NCBI GenBank assembly: GCA_964621615.1 | Contig: CAZUMW010000003.1 | Coordinates: 1 to 64,000 of the forward strand | Reading direction: 5' to 3' | Source: CAZUMW01 sp964621615 | GTDB taxonomy: Bacteria > Desulfobacterota > WTBG01 > CAIYCZ01 > CAIRTM01 | DNA: 64,000 nucleotides | In this document: piece after piece, positions 44,592 to 53,216 of the stretch | Numbering within the stretch: the first letter of the stretch is position 1 | Layout of the letters: every line of letters starts with the position of its first letter | Notes under the pieces: model-generated | Database searches by the model: none | Seen by the model: only the letters and a program-made list of their open reading frames with translations | What the model was told of the DNA's origin: nothing | Position numbers and translations under genes: made by a program

Positions 44592-45833
44592 ATGATTTCC
44601 GGAAAATGTGAAACCTTTCTACTTCGGCAGGCCGGCTGGGATACAGACAGCCTGCCGCCCGCTAAAACGCTTCAGCAGCTTGCCCAATCAGTAAAAACGC
44701 TCTCCGACCACTATATCTCATCACATGTTGACCCAGGCCGTGTTTATACAGACAGCGCGCTGCTGCAGGCCTATCTGCTGTATTATGTCCCGGCAAACAT
44801 CATTAAGCTCACGCCGGTTCTCGATGAGGTATGCCGCTGCCCGGCGCTACGCCCGCTGGGCACCCGCGATGGCTTTTCCATGCTGGATCTGGGCTGCGGC
44901 CCGGGGACCTTCACGCTCAGCGCGCTTGATTATTTGTGCCGCTGCTGGCGGAATTCAGCCAGCTCATTTCCCCGCACCATAAATCTGCAGGGGATTGACG
45001 CTGCCGGAGATCATGTCAAGGCGGCGCGGCAACTGGTAGGCAGCTACAGCTCCGGTTTGCTCTTTGCAGATTGTACCCATACCTCCGTTCGTTTTGAACA
45101 GGGCCCATTGCTTTCAGCCTCTCTTGCGCGCCGTTTTTCAAAGATGCGCGATTGTTTTGATCTTATCGTTGCCGGAAATGTGTTTAACGAAATGCCCGGC
45201 GAAGAAGCTGTTTCGCTGTGCTGCTGCCTTGAAACGCTGCTTGCCCCGCATGGTGTGCTTGTCTTTATCGAACCGGGTACCCGGCGATCGTTTTTGAATC
45301 TCATCGGCATACGCGATGCTGTCATGGAGAATACCGTACTTTCTTTGTACGCACCCTGCATGAGCGAACATCCCTGTCCATCCCGCGCGTCGCCCCATCA
45401 CTGGTGTCATGAGCGGCTGGGCTGGAATCCCCCTGCTTTCATACAGGCAGTCGATCGATATACGGGATTTGCAAAGCAGAAGGGCGTGACCTACACGTAC
45501 TGCACCTTCTCAAAACAGCCGCACAATGTTTCAGAAACCGTCGCTGCTCCGGAGCATGGCTGTCTGTGGAGAGTTGTCAGCTACCCCATACAGCAAAAAG
45601 GACGTGAGCTTCTCTATGTCTGCAACGGCAAAGAAAGAAGGCTTCTCAGGCGGCTCACCAGGCATGCCTCAGCGGGTAATGCCGATTTCGGCCGTGCCGG
45701 CCGGGGGGATATTGTTTCAGTGACCGGCTGCCGGGATCATGGTGATTTTTATGACATTGCTCCGGACAGCAGGTTTGCTGTCTGTTCTGCTGCCGACAGG
45801 ATGCCTTTATCCCGTGTAAATGAATTCCCTTGA
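44592..45833 (+). CDS. Rsm22-like small-ribosomal-subunit methyltransferase family protein
   Basis: About 413 residues. The family markers are LLQAYLLYYVPANIIKL, followed by a SAM-binding motif (MLDLGCGPGTFTLSALDYLC) and VAGNVFNEMPGEEA. The C-terminal half has CPSRASPHHWCHERLGW, the Cys-containing segment of Rsm22 proteins, and KQKGVTYTYCTF. In mitochondria, Rsm22/METTL17 is a small-subunit assembly factor carrying an iron-sulfur cluster; the bacterial role is less clear. Start chosen at ATG 44592 rather than TTG 44580. Directly after rtcB, so possibly co-transcribed with it. Confidence 0.82.
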   Translation: MISGKCETFLLRQAGWDTDSLPPAKTLQQLAQSVKTLSDHYISSHVDPGRVYTDSALLQAYLLYYVPANIIKLTPVLDEVCRCPALRPLGTRDGFSMLDLGCGPGTFTLSALDYLCRCWRNSASSFPRTINLQGIDAAGDHVKAARQLVGSYSSGLLFADCTHTSVRFEQGPLLSASLARRFSKMRDCFDLIVAGNVFNEMPGEEAVSLCCCLETLLAPHGVLVFIEPGTRRSFLNLIGIRDAVMENTVLSLYAPCMSEHPCPSRASPHHWCHERLGWNPPAFIQAVDRYTGFAKQKGVTYTYCTFSKQPHNVSETVAAPEHGCLWRVVSYPIQQKGRELLYVCNGKERRLLRRLTRHASAGNADFGRAGRGDIVSVTGCRDHGDFYDIAPDSRFAVCSAADRMPLSRVNEFP

Positions 45834-45876
45834 TCTTAATCGTTGGTTGAGAAAAGCATGCAGGAGGGATACCGTT

Positions 45877-47559
45877 ATGAACAGCGTTGCCCGCGTGATG
45901 AAAACATGGCCTTCCCGCCGCTCTTTGTTTGCGGCAGGGACACTGCTGCTCATGCTGTGCTGCGGTGTTCATGTGTCCGGCACTGATGCAGGTGCGGCAC
46001 AGGCTGCGTGCACAAACTGCATCGATGTGTTCGAGCATGATATGCTTATGGCCGTGGGAGACAGCCTGACCCATGGTACGATGAACGGCACCAATAATGA
46101 AACCAACACCCGGAATGCCTACCTGCAGCAGATCTATGAGTCCCTGTCAGCGGTTGCCGGCATTTCTTTTTTCCAGCCGTATTTGGATATTACTGAGAGC
46201 CGAAAAAACCCCTTTGCGATTCCGACCAACCTTGGCGTTGACGGATCGGATATTTTTTCCGCTGAAGGTGTTGAATACTACAAGCGGGGAGGGGCTGAAT
46301 TCTCATATACCACACGGGCGTATCTGTGCGACAGGCTCCTTCCCGGCAGATTCAGCGATTTGTATGACAGCGTTCTGTATCCCCTCAATATCGTTGAAAA
46401 AAAAGCGGTGTCTCAGATTGATGCAGCTGTCCGGCTGCTGCAGTCTGCTGCAGGGACTGACAATGCAACCCGTGCTGTATTTGTGTTCTGGATGGGAAAC
46501 AATGACTCTTCAAATGCTACGCTCGGCATGGGCACACGGAACCCCGCCTTTATCCCGCTTCCGTTTGATCTGATCGCGCCGCACCTGAAGCCGATGGCGA
46601 GGCAGCTTATGTCGTGGGGCGAGCAGGCCGGTGTGCTTTCTTTTACGCCCTATACGCTTGAAAATATAACGCGAAATCTTACCGAGCCGGTCGATTTTCA
46701 AAAACAGTATGACCGCGTCGTGAATCGGCTGCTGAGTGATGTTTCTTCATTTGATGACCGGGCTGACCTGTTTTTGTGTACGCTTCCCTATTACAGCTCT
46801 GTGGGATATTTGTTTGACGCGGAGGACATTGAATTTTATCTGCAGCAGATCAATCCCGGATACTCTGTCCCGACGAGCTTCAGCCGCGGCGCTCAGGGGG
46901 ACGGCGTGCCGCTGAATGGTATTCAGGGCGACCGCGTGCCGCTGTTTACGTTTTTGTGCATGTACGCGTTATTGAGTGAAGGCGCGTCGGTCGATATGGT
47001 CAACTGTGCACTTGAAACGGACGGGGTGCAGCGGGACGGGCTTGTCCTGTCAGCAGCCGAACAGCAGTATATCCGCACACGGATTAACAGTTTCAATACA
47101 TCAATCAAAGAATCTGACGCCCTTTCACACCGCTCGGTGCATCTTGTCAATACCGGTCAGTACATAAACGATATTCTGGGCGGCCGTGAGACCGTTGTGA
47201 TAAACGGCACCACATTTACGCGCCGCTGGGGCCGGGGCGGCAGCTTTTGTCTGGACGGTGTGCATCCGGGCTACACTGCCCAGGCGGTTATTGCAAATTA
47301 TATACTTGAGCGGATAAACAGCGTATGCGGATATGGTGCGCCCGAAGCTGATTTGGCTGATGTGTATAAAAATGATCCCTATATCGACCGTGACGGTGAC
47401 GGCTGGGTGCCGGGGCCCGGTTATGAAGCTCCGGGCATCCCGTCTGTGCTTTTGCTGTTTGCCGATCCCGATGACACAGACCCTGCGGCAGTGCCTGTTT
47501 TGCCGGATAATGTCTGGGACAGTATCTCGGAAATTCTGCTTGAGGAGTTTTTGCTGTAA
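45877..47559 (+). CDS. Secreted SGNH/GDSL-type hydrolase
   Basis: About 560 residues. N-terminal signal region (hydrophobic near residues 16-35) and early cysteines (AACTNCID). Block I is MAVGDSLTHGTM with the nucleophile Ser; GNNDSSN supplies block III, and the late DGVHPGYTAQAVIANYIL gives the Asp-His pair of block V. This order fits a GDSL esterase/lipase of the large type. A C-terminal DRDGDGWVPGPGYE segment resembles a calcium-binding turn. Start at 45877 has GGAGGG upstream; the frame opens earlier at 45820. The substrate is unknown. A second secreted hydrolase is at 47966. Confidence 0.82.
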   Translation: MNSVARVMKTWPSRRSLFAAGTLLLMLCCGVHVSGTDAGAAQAACTNCIDVFEHDMLMAVGDSLTHGTMNGTNNETNTRNAYLQQIYESLSAVAGISFFQPYLDITESRKNPFAIPTNLGVDGSDIFSAEGVEYYKRGGAEFSYTTRAYLCDRLLPGRFSDLYDSVLYPLNIVEKKAVSQIDAAVRLLQSAAGTDNATRAVFVFWMGNNDSSNATLGMGTRNPAFIPLPFDLIAPHLKPMARQLMSWGEQAGVLSFTPYTLENITRNLTEPVDFQKQYDRVVNRLLSDVSSFDDRADLFLCTLPYYSSVGYLFDAEDIEFYLQQINPGYSVPTSFSRGAQGDGVPLNGIQGDRVPLFTFLCMYALLSEGASVDMVNCALETDGVQRDGLVLSAAEQQYIRTRINSFNTSIKESDALSHRSVHLVNTGQYINDILGGRETVVINGTTFTRRWGRGGSFCLDGVHPGYTAQAVIANYILERINSVCGYGAPEADLADVYKNDPYIDRDGDGWVPGPGYEAPGIPSVLLLFADPDDTDPAAVPVLPDNVWDSISEILLEEFLL

Positions 47560-47965
47560 GGTGCTGTGGTGTGAAAAATCCTCTGCTCCAACGGTGATCA
47601 GCACGTAGTGCAGGTTTGTTTCCCTCAGGTGTTCAGAACACCTTTTGCTTCGTTTTTATCCTTATAGCATCTCTCGATTATTCGCAGGTGTATGTGTTGT
47701 TTCTTTAAGGGATTGTTCTTAGCCGGCGATATCTTTATAAGAAAAACTGTATTTTAAGGGTAAAAATGATAATAAAAAATAAAACTATTTTGCGTGCTAA
47801 CCATAAAATTTAATATAAAGTTGAAATAGTATATAAACACCGAAAGCATTATCTTGACAACTATTGATAAATTAAGTACTACGTACACAACAGGGAAACT
47901 TCAAAAAATAAACTATTATCGAAAATAAAACATTAATGCCGAAACCGAAAAAGGAGGGCGCTGGT
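47560..47965 (+). promoter_or_regulatory. AT-rich intergenic region with putative promoter
   Basis: 406 bases without a gene. TTGACA at 47854, a 17-base spacer and TACTAC at 47877-47882 make a moderate sigma-70 promoter 83 bases before the ATG of the next gene. GGAGGG at 47952 is that gene's ribosome site. Otherwise nothing recognised. Confidence 0.45.
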
Positions 47966-49006
47966 ATGAAAAAACTGTTAACATCGTTTTTTATTTTAGT
48001 ATGTTCATGTGCCGTAAGTACCTGCGTGTATGCAGGCGGCAGCGAGCCTGAACCTCCGGGTCAGCCGTCTGCCGGTTATGGCTCTTCTGCCAATTACATT
48101 TCCCCGGCAATTGATTATCATGATGCCATAACGATCGGCGATAAAGAGGATGGAACCAGGACATGGATTTTTGTGCCGCAGAACCTTAAAAACGGATCAA
48201 CCGCACCGGTTGTGCTTTATATGCACGGGTTTATGGTACCGGTTCCGCCGGTGTACCAGGGACAGATCGATCATCTGGTCAAACAGGGCATCATTGTCAT
48301 TTTCCCGCAATTTAACCTGAATGGATTCGACGGCATTTTTAACGATACCGATCAGTACCAAATGCTTGACCGTGCAGTGCAGTCAGTCGATGCAGCCCTT
48401 GGGCTGCCTGAAGTGAGTGCCGTTGCACAGATGGACAATATTACGCTTGCCGGTCATTCGCTGGGCGGGCTGCTGGGCCTGTGCTGGGCTGCCCGCGGCG
48501 GTGTTGAGGTGAAAAATATGGTCCTTCAGCACCCCAATATTTCGCTTGAAGCAATTCCGGGCTTTGTCAGGGATCTGTTCCTCGGGGATATGATTACCCT
48601 TGATTATGAAACCATGGCCCGGGAAACGACCTGCCCGGTCATTCTCGTTGGCGGCGAGGATGACACTATTGCCAAGCCCGAACACGTTCAGGCGGCATAT
48701 GATTCCCTCACCAATGTATCCACGAAAGTATATTATGAGTTCAAGACAGATGAGCATGGCGATCCGGATCTTGATTCAGACCATATGGCCGCCTGTCAGG
48801 ACGACGGCGCGATACCGGGCTGGCTGCTTGATCTCATGGGCGGTATGATGGGATTTGGCGCCATGGAAGAAGATGCGATAGACTTCCGCGTTGAGTATGC
48901 ATCCGTTGATGCGGCAGTTGATGATCAGGCCCGTGTTTCCTTTGACATGGGCGAGTGGAGCGACGGCACGCCGGTAAACGGAGTTGAGCTGGTTGCCGAG
49001 CAATAA
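47966..49006 (+). CDS. Secreted alpha/beta hydrolase
   Basis: About 346 residues. Signal peptide ends at VYAGGS. The nucleophile elbow is LAGHSLGGLLGL; LVGGEDDTIAKPEHV provides the acid, and DEHGDPDLDSDHMAA the likely histidine. VVLYMHGFMVPVPP gives the oxyanion-hole strand. Fits the broad dienelactone-hydrolase/cutinase-like lipase group, as in Chlorophyllase/PETase-like hydrolases. AAGGAGGG precedes the start. Its neighbour at 45877 is another secreted hydrolase with a different fold; together they suggest an extracellular lipid- or polyester-degrading function, which is unproven. Confidence 0.82.
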   Translation: MKKLLTSFFILVCSCAVSTCVYAGGSEPEPPGQPSAGYGSSANYISPAIDYHDAITIGDKEDGTRTWIFVPQNLKNGSTAPVVLYMHGFMVPVPPVYQGQIDHLVKQGIIVIFPQFNLNGFDGIFNDTDQYQMLDRAVQSVDAALGLPEVSAVAQMDNITLAGHSLGGLLGLCWAARGGVEVKNMVLQHPNISLEAIPGFVRDLFLGDMITLDYETMARETTCPVILVGGEDDTIAKPEHVQAAYDSLTNVSTKVYYEFKTDEHGDPDLDSDHMAACQDDGAIPGWLLDLMGGMMGFGAMEEDAIDFRVEYASVDAAVDDQARVSFDMGEWSDGTPVNGVELVAEQ

Positions 49007-49028
49007 AAGCGATAAACAGATTGGACCA

Positions 49029-49062
49029 GAAAAGGGATGCCGCATGCGGCATCCCTTTTCTT
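49029..49062. terminator. Perfect palindromic bidirectional terminator
   Basis: AGAAAAGGGATGCCGC and its exact complement GCGGCATCCCTTTTCT flank two bases. The symmetrical A/T tails let it stop transcription from both convergent genes (47966 on plus, 49115 on minus). Confidence 0.88.
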
Positions 49063-49114
49063 ATGGAGCAAATGTAGTCAGGCACTACGCCATACGGTGT
49101 CCGGCAATGTTGGT

Positions 49115-50884
49115 TTATGGGGAATACGATAGAATGAGCTCGTTTCCGACGATGAATATGTCAGCTGAAGAGCATCCCCATATATCAAGAAGAGAGGTGT
49201 TTACTTGTGCCGCTAACGACCAGGAGGTTCCATTGTAGTGATATACTGCCCCCTGGCCGCTTATGTTCTCTCCCACAGCATATACATTATCAACAGCTGT
49301 TCCCCATACCCCCTTAAGCGTATATGAGGTGTCTATAGCCATCTGCGACCAGGTTGTACCGTTGTCTGTCGAATGAAGCACGGCCCCGTTTGCAGAAAAC
49401 GTATTACCACCGACAGCAAATATTTCCTCTGTTGTTCCCCATACGGCAAAAAGCGGTACAGTGCCGTCATAGCTGGAGGACCACGGGGCAGAGCCGGTAA
49501 AGCTCAGTATTTTACCGGAGGGGGATGTCGGTGAGTGGACTCCGCCAAAGGCAAAGACATTTGCCGCAGATGTGCCCCAGACGTCTCTCAGATCATAGTC
49601 TTCTGAGCCGCCAACAGGTGCTGAGGGCAAATTTAATGCGGGATTATCCAGGTTTGAAGTGTGCAAAATTAGCCCGTTGCCGCCCACGGCAAATATTTCA
49701 CTTCCAGAATTGCCCCACAGTCCGTACAGCGGGTCATCTATTGAGGACACACTTTGATCAGACCATGCGCTGCCGTTGTAATACACATATGCAGCGCTGC
49801 TGCCGGCAGCCCCGATATTGCCGGCAGACGTGCCCCATACGCAGTAAAGCGTTTTTGATATGCCGCTTTCCTGTTCGGCCCAGCTGCCGCTTCCGTTATA
49901 ATGCAGAATTTTTCCCGAGCTGCACACTGCATACACGTCAGTTGCCGAGCTTCCCCAGACAGCTTTTGGGTAGAAACCCTCAGTGCCGCTCATAATAGAC
50001 CAGCCGGGTATTGTTGAGGTTGTGGTCGAGCTCGAGGTGGATGATGAGGAGCTGGAGCTCGAGGATGACGAGGAGCTGGTGCTCCCGGACGTGCTTGTGG
50101 TGGTTGATGAGCCGGCTGATGTTGTTGTGGTCCCTGCTTCCGGTGCAGTGGTGGTCGACGATGAGCTGCTCGATGATGTGATGCTGGTGGTTGTCGTAAG
50201 CGCAGGATTGCCGATAGTGATGCGGACCATGTCTTGATGACGCGCGCCTGATGAATCAGTTGCGGTTGCGGTTATGATGTGGTGAGCAACTGACAGAGAT
50301 TCCGCGGCAAACGGAGTGCCCTGTCCGATGAGCCCGTCTGTGTCGGAGCGCCAGCTTATTGAGCCTGCTGAGAGAACCCCATCTTCAGGATCCTGTGCCT
50401 GTGCGGTAAAGGTAACCGGTACTGTTGCATCGAATTCAGTGCCGTTGTCCGGGCTGATGATTATTATTATCGGTGAGGCGTTTCCTATAAAAATGGACAC
50501 GCTGTCATATGAGGTGTGTCCGTCTTCAGAGGTGGCGGTTACCGTAATGGTATGATTGCCTGTCGAAAGATCATCGCGGTAAAAAGTGCGCCCTGTACCG
50601 ATGACTCCGTCAGCAGACGATTTCCATTCTATGGAGCCGGCAGTAATTTTTGTGTGCCCGGTGTTTTTCCCGGCATCGCCTTTCTGTGTCTGCGGTCTCT
50701 GCGCTGCTCCCGGCTGTTGAAATTCGATCTCAGGGTCAAAGGCCACACATGAAAAGCGGATGTTGTCCCGTACCCTAAATGTGCCGCTGTCGCGCGGGGT
50801 AATGATTTCGACAACCGGTTTGCACCCCAGCACAAGAGAACACAAACTCAGGAGCACTGAATAGCGAAATAAATATGTCCGCAT
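49115..50884 (-). CDS. Surface lipoprotein: two Ig-like domains, Ser/Thr linker, seven-bladed propeller
   Basis: About 589 residues. Lipobox LVLGC near residue 20. Two Ig/PKD-type domains follow, each with an unusual shared core: WKSSADGVIGTGRTF and WRSDTDGLIGQGTPF. Next is a long Ser/Thr-rich linker (about residues 230-295) resembling a glycosylated stalk. The C-terminal 290 residues contain seven repeats of VWGTSAxDVYAVG type with W/N-rich turns such as HYNGSGSW, as expected for a seven-bladed beta-propeller. No catalytic motif is visible; adhesion or binding is likely. Start set at ATG 50884. The same Ig-like core appears in the 62389-63666 lipoprotein. Confidence 0.82.
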   Translation of the reverse strand: MRTYLFRYSVLLSLCSLVLGCKPVVEIITPRDSGTFRVRDNIRFSCVAFDPEIEFQQPGAAQRPQTQKGDAGKNTGHTKITAGSIEWKSSADGVIGTGRTFYRDDLSTGNHTITVTATSEDGHTSYDSVSIFIGNASPIIIIISPDNGTEFDATVPVTFTAQAQDPEDGVLSAGSISWRSDTDGLIGQGTPFAAESLSVAHHIITATATDSSGARHQDMVRITIGNPALTTTTSITSSSSSSSTTTAPEAGTTTTSAGSSTTTSTSGSTSSSSSSSSSSSSSTSSSTTTSTIPGWSIMSGTEGFYPKAVWGSSATDVYAVCSSGKILHYNGSGSWAEQESGISKTLYCVWGTSAGNIGAAGSSAAYVYYNGSAWSDQSVSSIDDPLYGLWGNSGSEIFAVGGNGLILHTSNLDNPALNLPSAPVGGSEDYDLRDVWGTSAANVFAFGGVHSPTSPSGKILSFTGSAPWSSSYDGTVPLFAVWGTTEEIFAVGGNTFSANGAVLHSTDNGTTWSQMAIDTSYTLKGVWGTAVDNVYAVGENISGQGAVYHYNGTSWSLAAQVNTSLLDIWGCSSADIFIVGNELILSYSP

Positions 50885-51282
50885 AAAAGCACCCTGCAAC
50901 TGTTGTTTTCTTTAGTATACGATAATTAGCGGACCGGGCGCAAGTGAACTGCATTGCAAAATCTTTTCCGAAAAGTCTGCAATGGTATTAGCATAGAGTG
51001 AACCGCATCACATTTTATGTGAAGTTTGGTAAAAAAAGTTTTTTATCAATCAGAATGAATAAAAAATAATAAACGTATCAATACACTGCTGTAGGCAGTC
51101 ATTCTAAAAAGGGACAAATAGTGCTTCCCTGATATTATGTGATGAGGCGTTTTTGCCATTGACTTTGAAGGTAAATTTTTTTAAGTCTTTAGAGACCGGT
51201 GTCGATAATTCATAGAAATGCCGCGCGGCAGCTTGTTTTACCATTACTTGACGTGTAATTTACCGATTCGGGAGTAATGTAC
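50885..51282. other. AT-rich intergenic region
   Basis: About 400 bases between divergent genes. No gene or notable repeat seen. GGGAG at 51270, eight bases before the ATG at 51283, is the ribosome site of the next gene. Confidence 0.4.
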
Positions 51283-51939
51283 ATGCAAACACCATTTTAT
51301 TTTTATACCGGCCTCAGCCTTGTGGAGCTTACCGGCAGACGCGCCCGCAATCTTCAGGACCTTTTGGACGAGCTTGAGTCTCTTCCGGGGTCATCGATCT
51401 ATTATCACACGCACCGCTTTTTGCTGCAGCACCATTACCTGGAATCAGAGCCGCTTAATGATTTTGCCTTCTGGATTATAAATATTTTACAGGAAGCGCT
51501 GCTTGGCGAGCGGGTTGCCAGCATCGATATCATGCAGTTTGCCAGCATACGGCAGATCCGCGAGCAGTTTATTGAGCTTATTGAAAATTACCTCAAAGAA
51601 AACAGGGAGCTGCGCACCGCCCCCCCGGGGCAGGAATTTCACTTCATGAAATGCCGCACCTTTGTGCTGCCCACACCGCACAGCGCCTCAAACCTTGAGG
51701 AGTTTGCCGAAACCATCAAAAAAGTCAGCAGGCATTCGCTTTATTTCCATGTGTTTGAATCACGTCTGAGGGTGGAAAATGAGTGGAACGATTTTTCCTA
51801 CTGGCTTGAATCAAATCTCGGCGAAAAGCAGCTTGCAGATAAAATTGCAGGACTTGACCCGTACACGCACACACTGGAAGGCCTGCGAAAAAAAATCTAT
51901 TCGCTGGTGCAGGCCAGAATACAGGAAGGAGCACGCTGA
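51283..51939 (+). CDS. DUF5752 family protein
   Basis: About 218 residues. Two similar halves can be seen: FYFYTGLSLVELTGRRARNL with IYYHTHRFLLQ, and MKCRTFVLPTPHSASNLEEF with LYFHVFESRLR, each followed by FAFWIINI or FSYWLESN. This internal duplication matches the DUF5752 family as I know it. Such proteins sit upstream of TreT-type glycosyltransferases, as here, separated by one base. Start at 51283 is favoured over 51277 by ribosome-site spacing. Function unknown; probably regulates or partners the trehalose synthase. Confidence 0.78.
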   Translation: MQTPFYFYTGLSLVELTGRRARNLQDLLDELESLPGSSIYYHTHRFLLQHHYLESEPLNDFAFWIINILQEALLGERVASIDIMQFASIRQIREQFIELIENYLKENRELRTAPPGQEFHFMKCRTFVLPTPHSASNLEEFAETIKKVSRHSLYFHVFESRLRVENEWNDFSYWLESNLGEKQLADKIAGLDPYTHTLEGLRKKIYSLVQARIQEGAR

Positions 51940-51940
51940 T

Positions 51941-53203
51941 ATGGAAGGAATCAGGGATTATGTCCCGGTTGTCGGACAGAGCATTATAGATGAGCTGTAC
52001 CTTCTTGCTGAGCGCCTCGAGGGTAAAACCATTCAAACAATTAATTCCACTGCAGTCGGGGGCGGTGTAGCGGAAATTCTTAACCGCATGGTGCCGCTGA
52101 TCAACGAGCTCGGCGTCAACATGTACTGGGATCTGATCAAAGGCGGTGAGAATTTTTTTAATGTGACAAAAAAATTCCACAATGCGCTGCACGGCCGCGA
52201 CGAGGAAATTACCGACGACATGCTGGATATTTTTATGGACACCAGCATGCAGAATGTCGAACACATGAAGATGAACGGCGATATTATTCTTGTTCATGAT
52301 CCGCAGCCGATTGTGTTAATAAAGAATAAGCATAAGCTGCCTGAAAGCCATTGGATCTGGCGATGCCACATTGATGTTTCCAATCCCGACCGGAAGCTGT
52401 GGCGGTTTTTGCGGCAGTTTATGATGGACTATGACGGATGCATCTTTTCCGCGCCGGTGTTTTCGCAGAGGCTTTCCGACATCGACACCGGCAGGCAGGT
52501 GCCTCAATTCCTCATTTCTCCCTCTATTGATCCCCTGAGCGCAAAGAACAGGGAAATACCACGGGAGGCTATTGACGACGTTCTGGAAAAATACGGAATC
52601 AGCAACGGTAAGCCGATTGTTTCGCAGATATCGCGCTATGATTATCTGAAAGATCCTGTGGGCGTAATCAAGGCATTCAAGCTGGTCAAAAAGTATATCG
52701 ATTGCCAGCTCGTGCTGGCGGGAAATGTTGCATCGGATGACCCTGAACACGACAAGGTTTTTTCCGAGGTTCGTGAGCACGCCGACGGCGATCCCGATAT
52801 TCATCCGCTGGTGATCGACCCTGCGCACAACGATATCGAAATAAACGCTCTTCAGCGTGCATCCGATGTCGTGGTTCAGAAATCACTTCAGGAAGGGTTT
52901 GCGCTGACGGTGACTGAGGCTCTGTGGAAATCAAAGCCGGTTGTGGCAAGTGCGGTCGGCGGGATTCCTCTGCAGATAACTCATGAGCACTCCGGCATTC
53001 TCACGCGCACCATCGAAGGCACGGCGCGGGCGATACGCCAGGTTCTCCAGTCGCCCGACTACGCAAAGCGCCTCGGCGAAAACGGCCACCTGCACATAAA
53101 GAACAATTTTCTCATCACCAGGCACATACGTGATTATCTGCTGCTGTTTCTGTCCTGCTTTCATAAGGGGGATGTGGTCAGCTTTTATCCGTCGGGAGAG
53201 TAG
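51941..53203 (+). CDS. TreT-like trehalose synthase/GT4 glycosyltransferase
   Basis: About 420 residues, GT-B fold. INSTAVGGGVAEILNRMVPL is the N-terminal TreT signature, which in that family binds the acceptor sugar. The donor-binding C-terminal half has LQEGFALTVTEALWKSKPVV and ASAVGGIPLQI. TreT makes trehalose from NDP-glucose and glucose, reversibly; an osmolyte role is likely. GGAAGGAG precedes the start, which overlaps the end region of the DUF5752 gene, so the two are co-transcribed. Alternative GT4 specificities cannot be ruled out by reading alone. Confidence 0.82.
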   Translation: MEGIRDYVPVVGQSIIDELYLLAERLEGKTIQTINSTAVGGGVAEILNRMVPLINELGVNMYWDLIKGGENFFNVTKKFHNALHGRDEEITDDMLDIFMDTSMQNVEHMKMNGDIILVHDPQPIVLIKNKHKLPESHWIWRCHIDVSNPDRKLWRFLRQFMMDYDGCIFSAPVFSQRLSDIDTGRQVPQFLISPSIDPLSAKNREIPREAIDDVLEKYGISNGKPIVSQISRYDYLKDPVGVIKAFKLVKKYIDCQLVLAGNVASDDPEHDKVFSEVREHADGDPDIHPLVIDPAHNDIEINALQRASDVVVQKSLQEGFALTVTEALWKSKPVVASAVGGIPLQITHEHSGILTRTIEGTARAIRQVLQSPDYAKRLGENGHLHIKNNFLITRHIRDYLLLFLSCFHKGDVVSFYPSGE

Positions 53204-53216
53204 GGCAATAGCACGC

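Noticed and set aside
49983..50237. An acidic plus-strand frame rich in Val, Glu and Asp
   Set aside because: It is the antisense of the Ser/Thr-rich linker of the propeller lipoprotein, whose repeats produce the composition.
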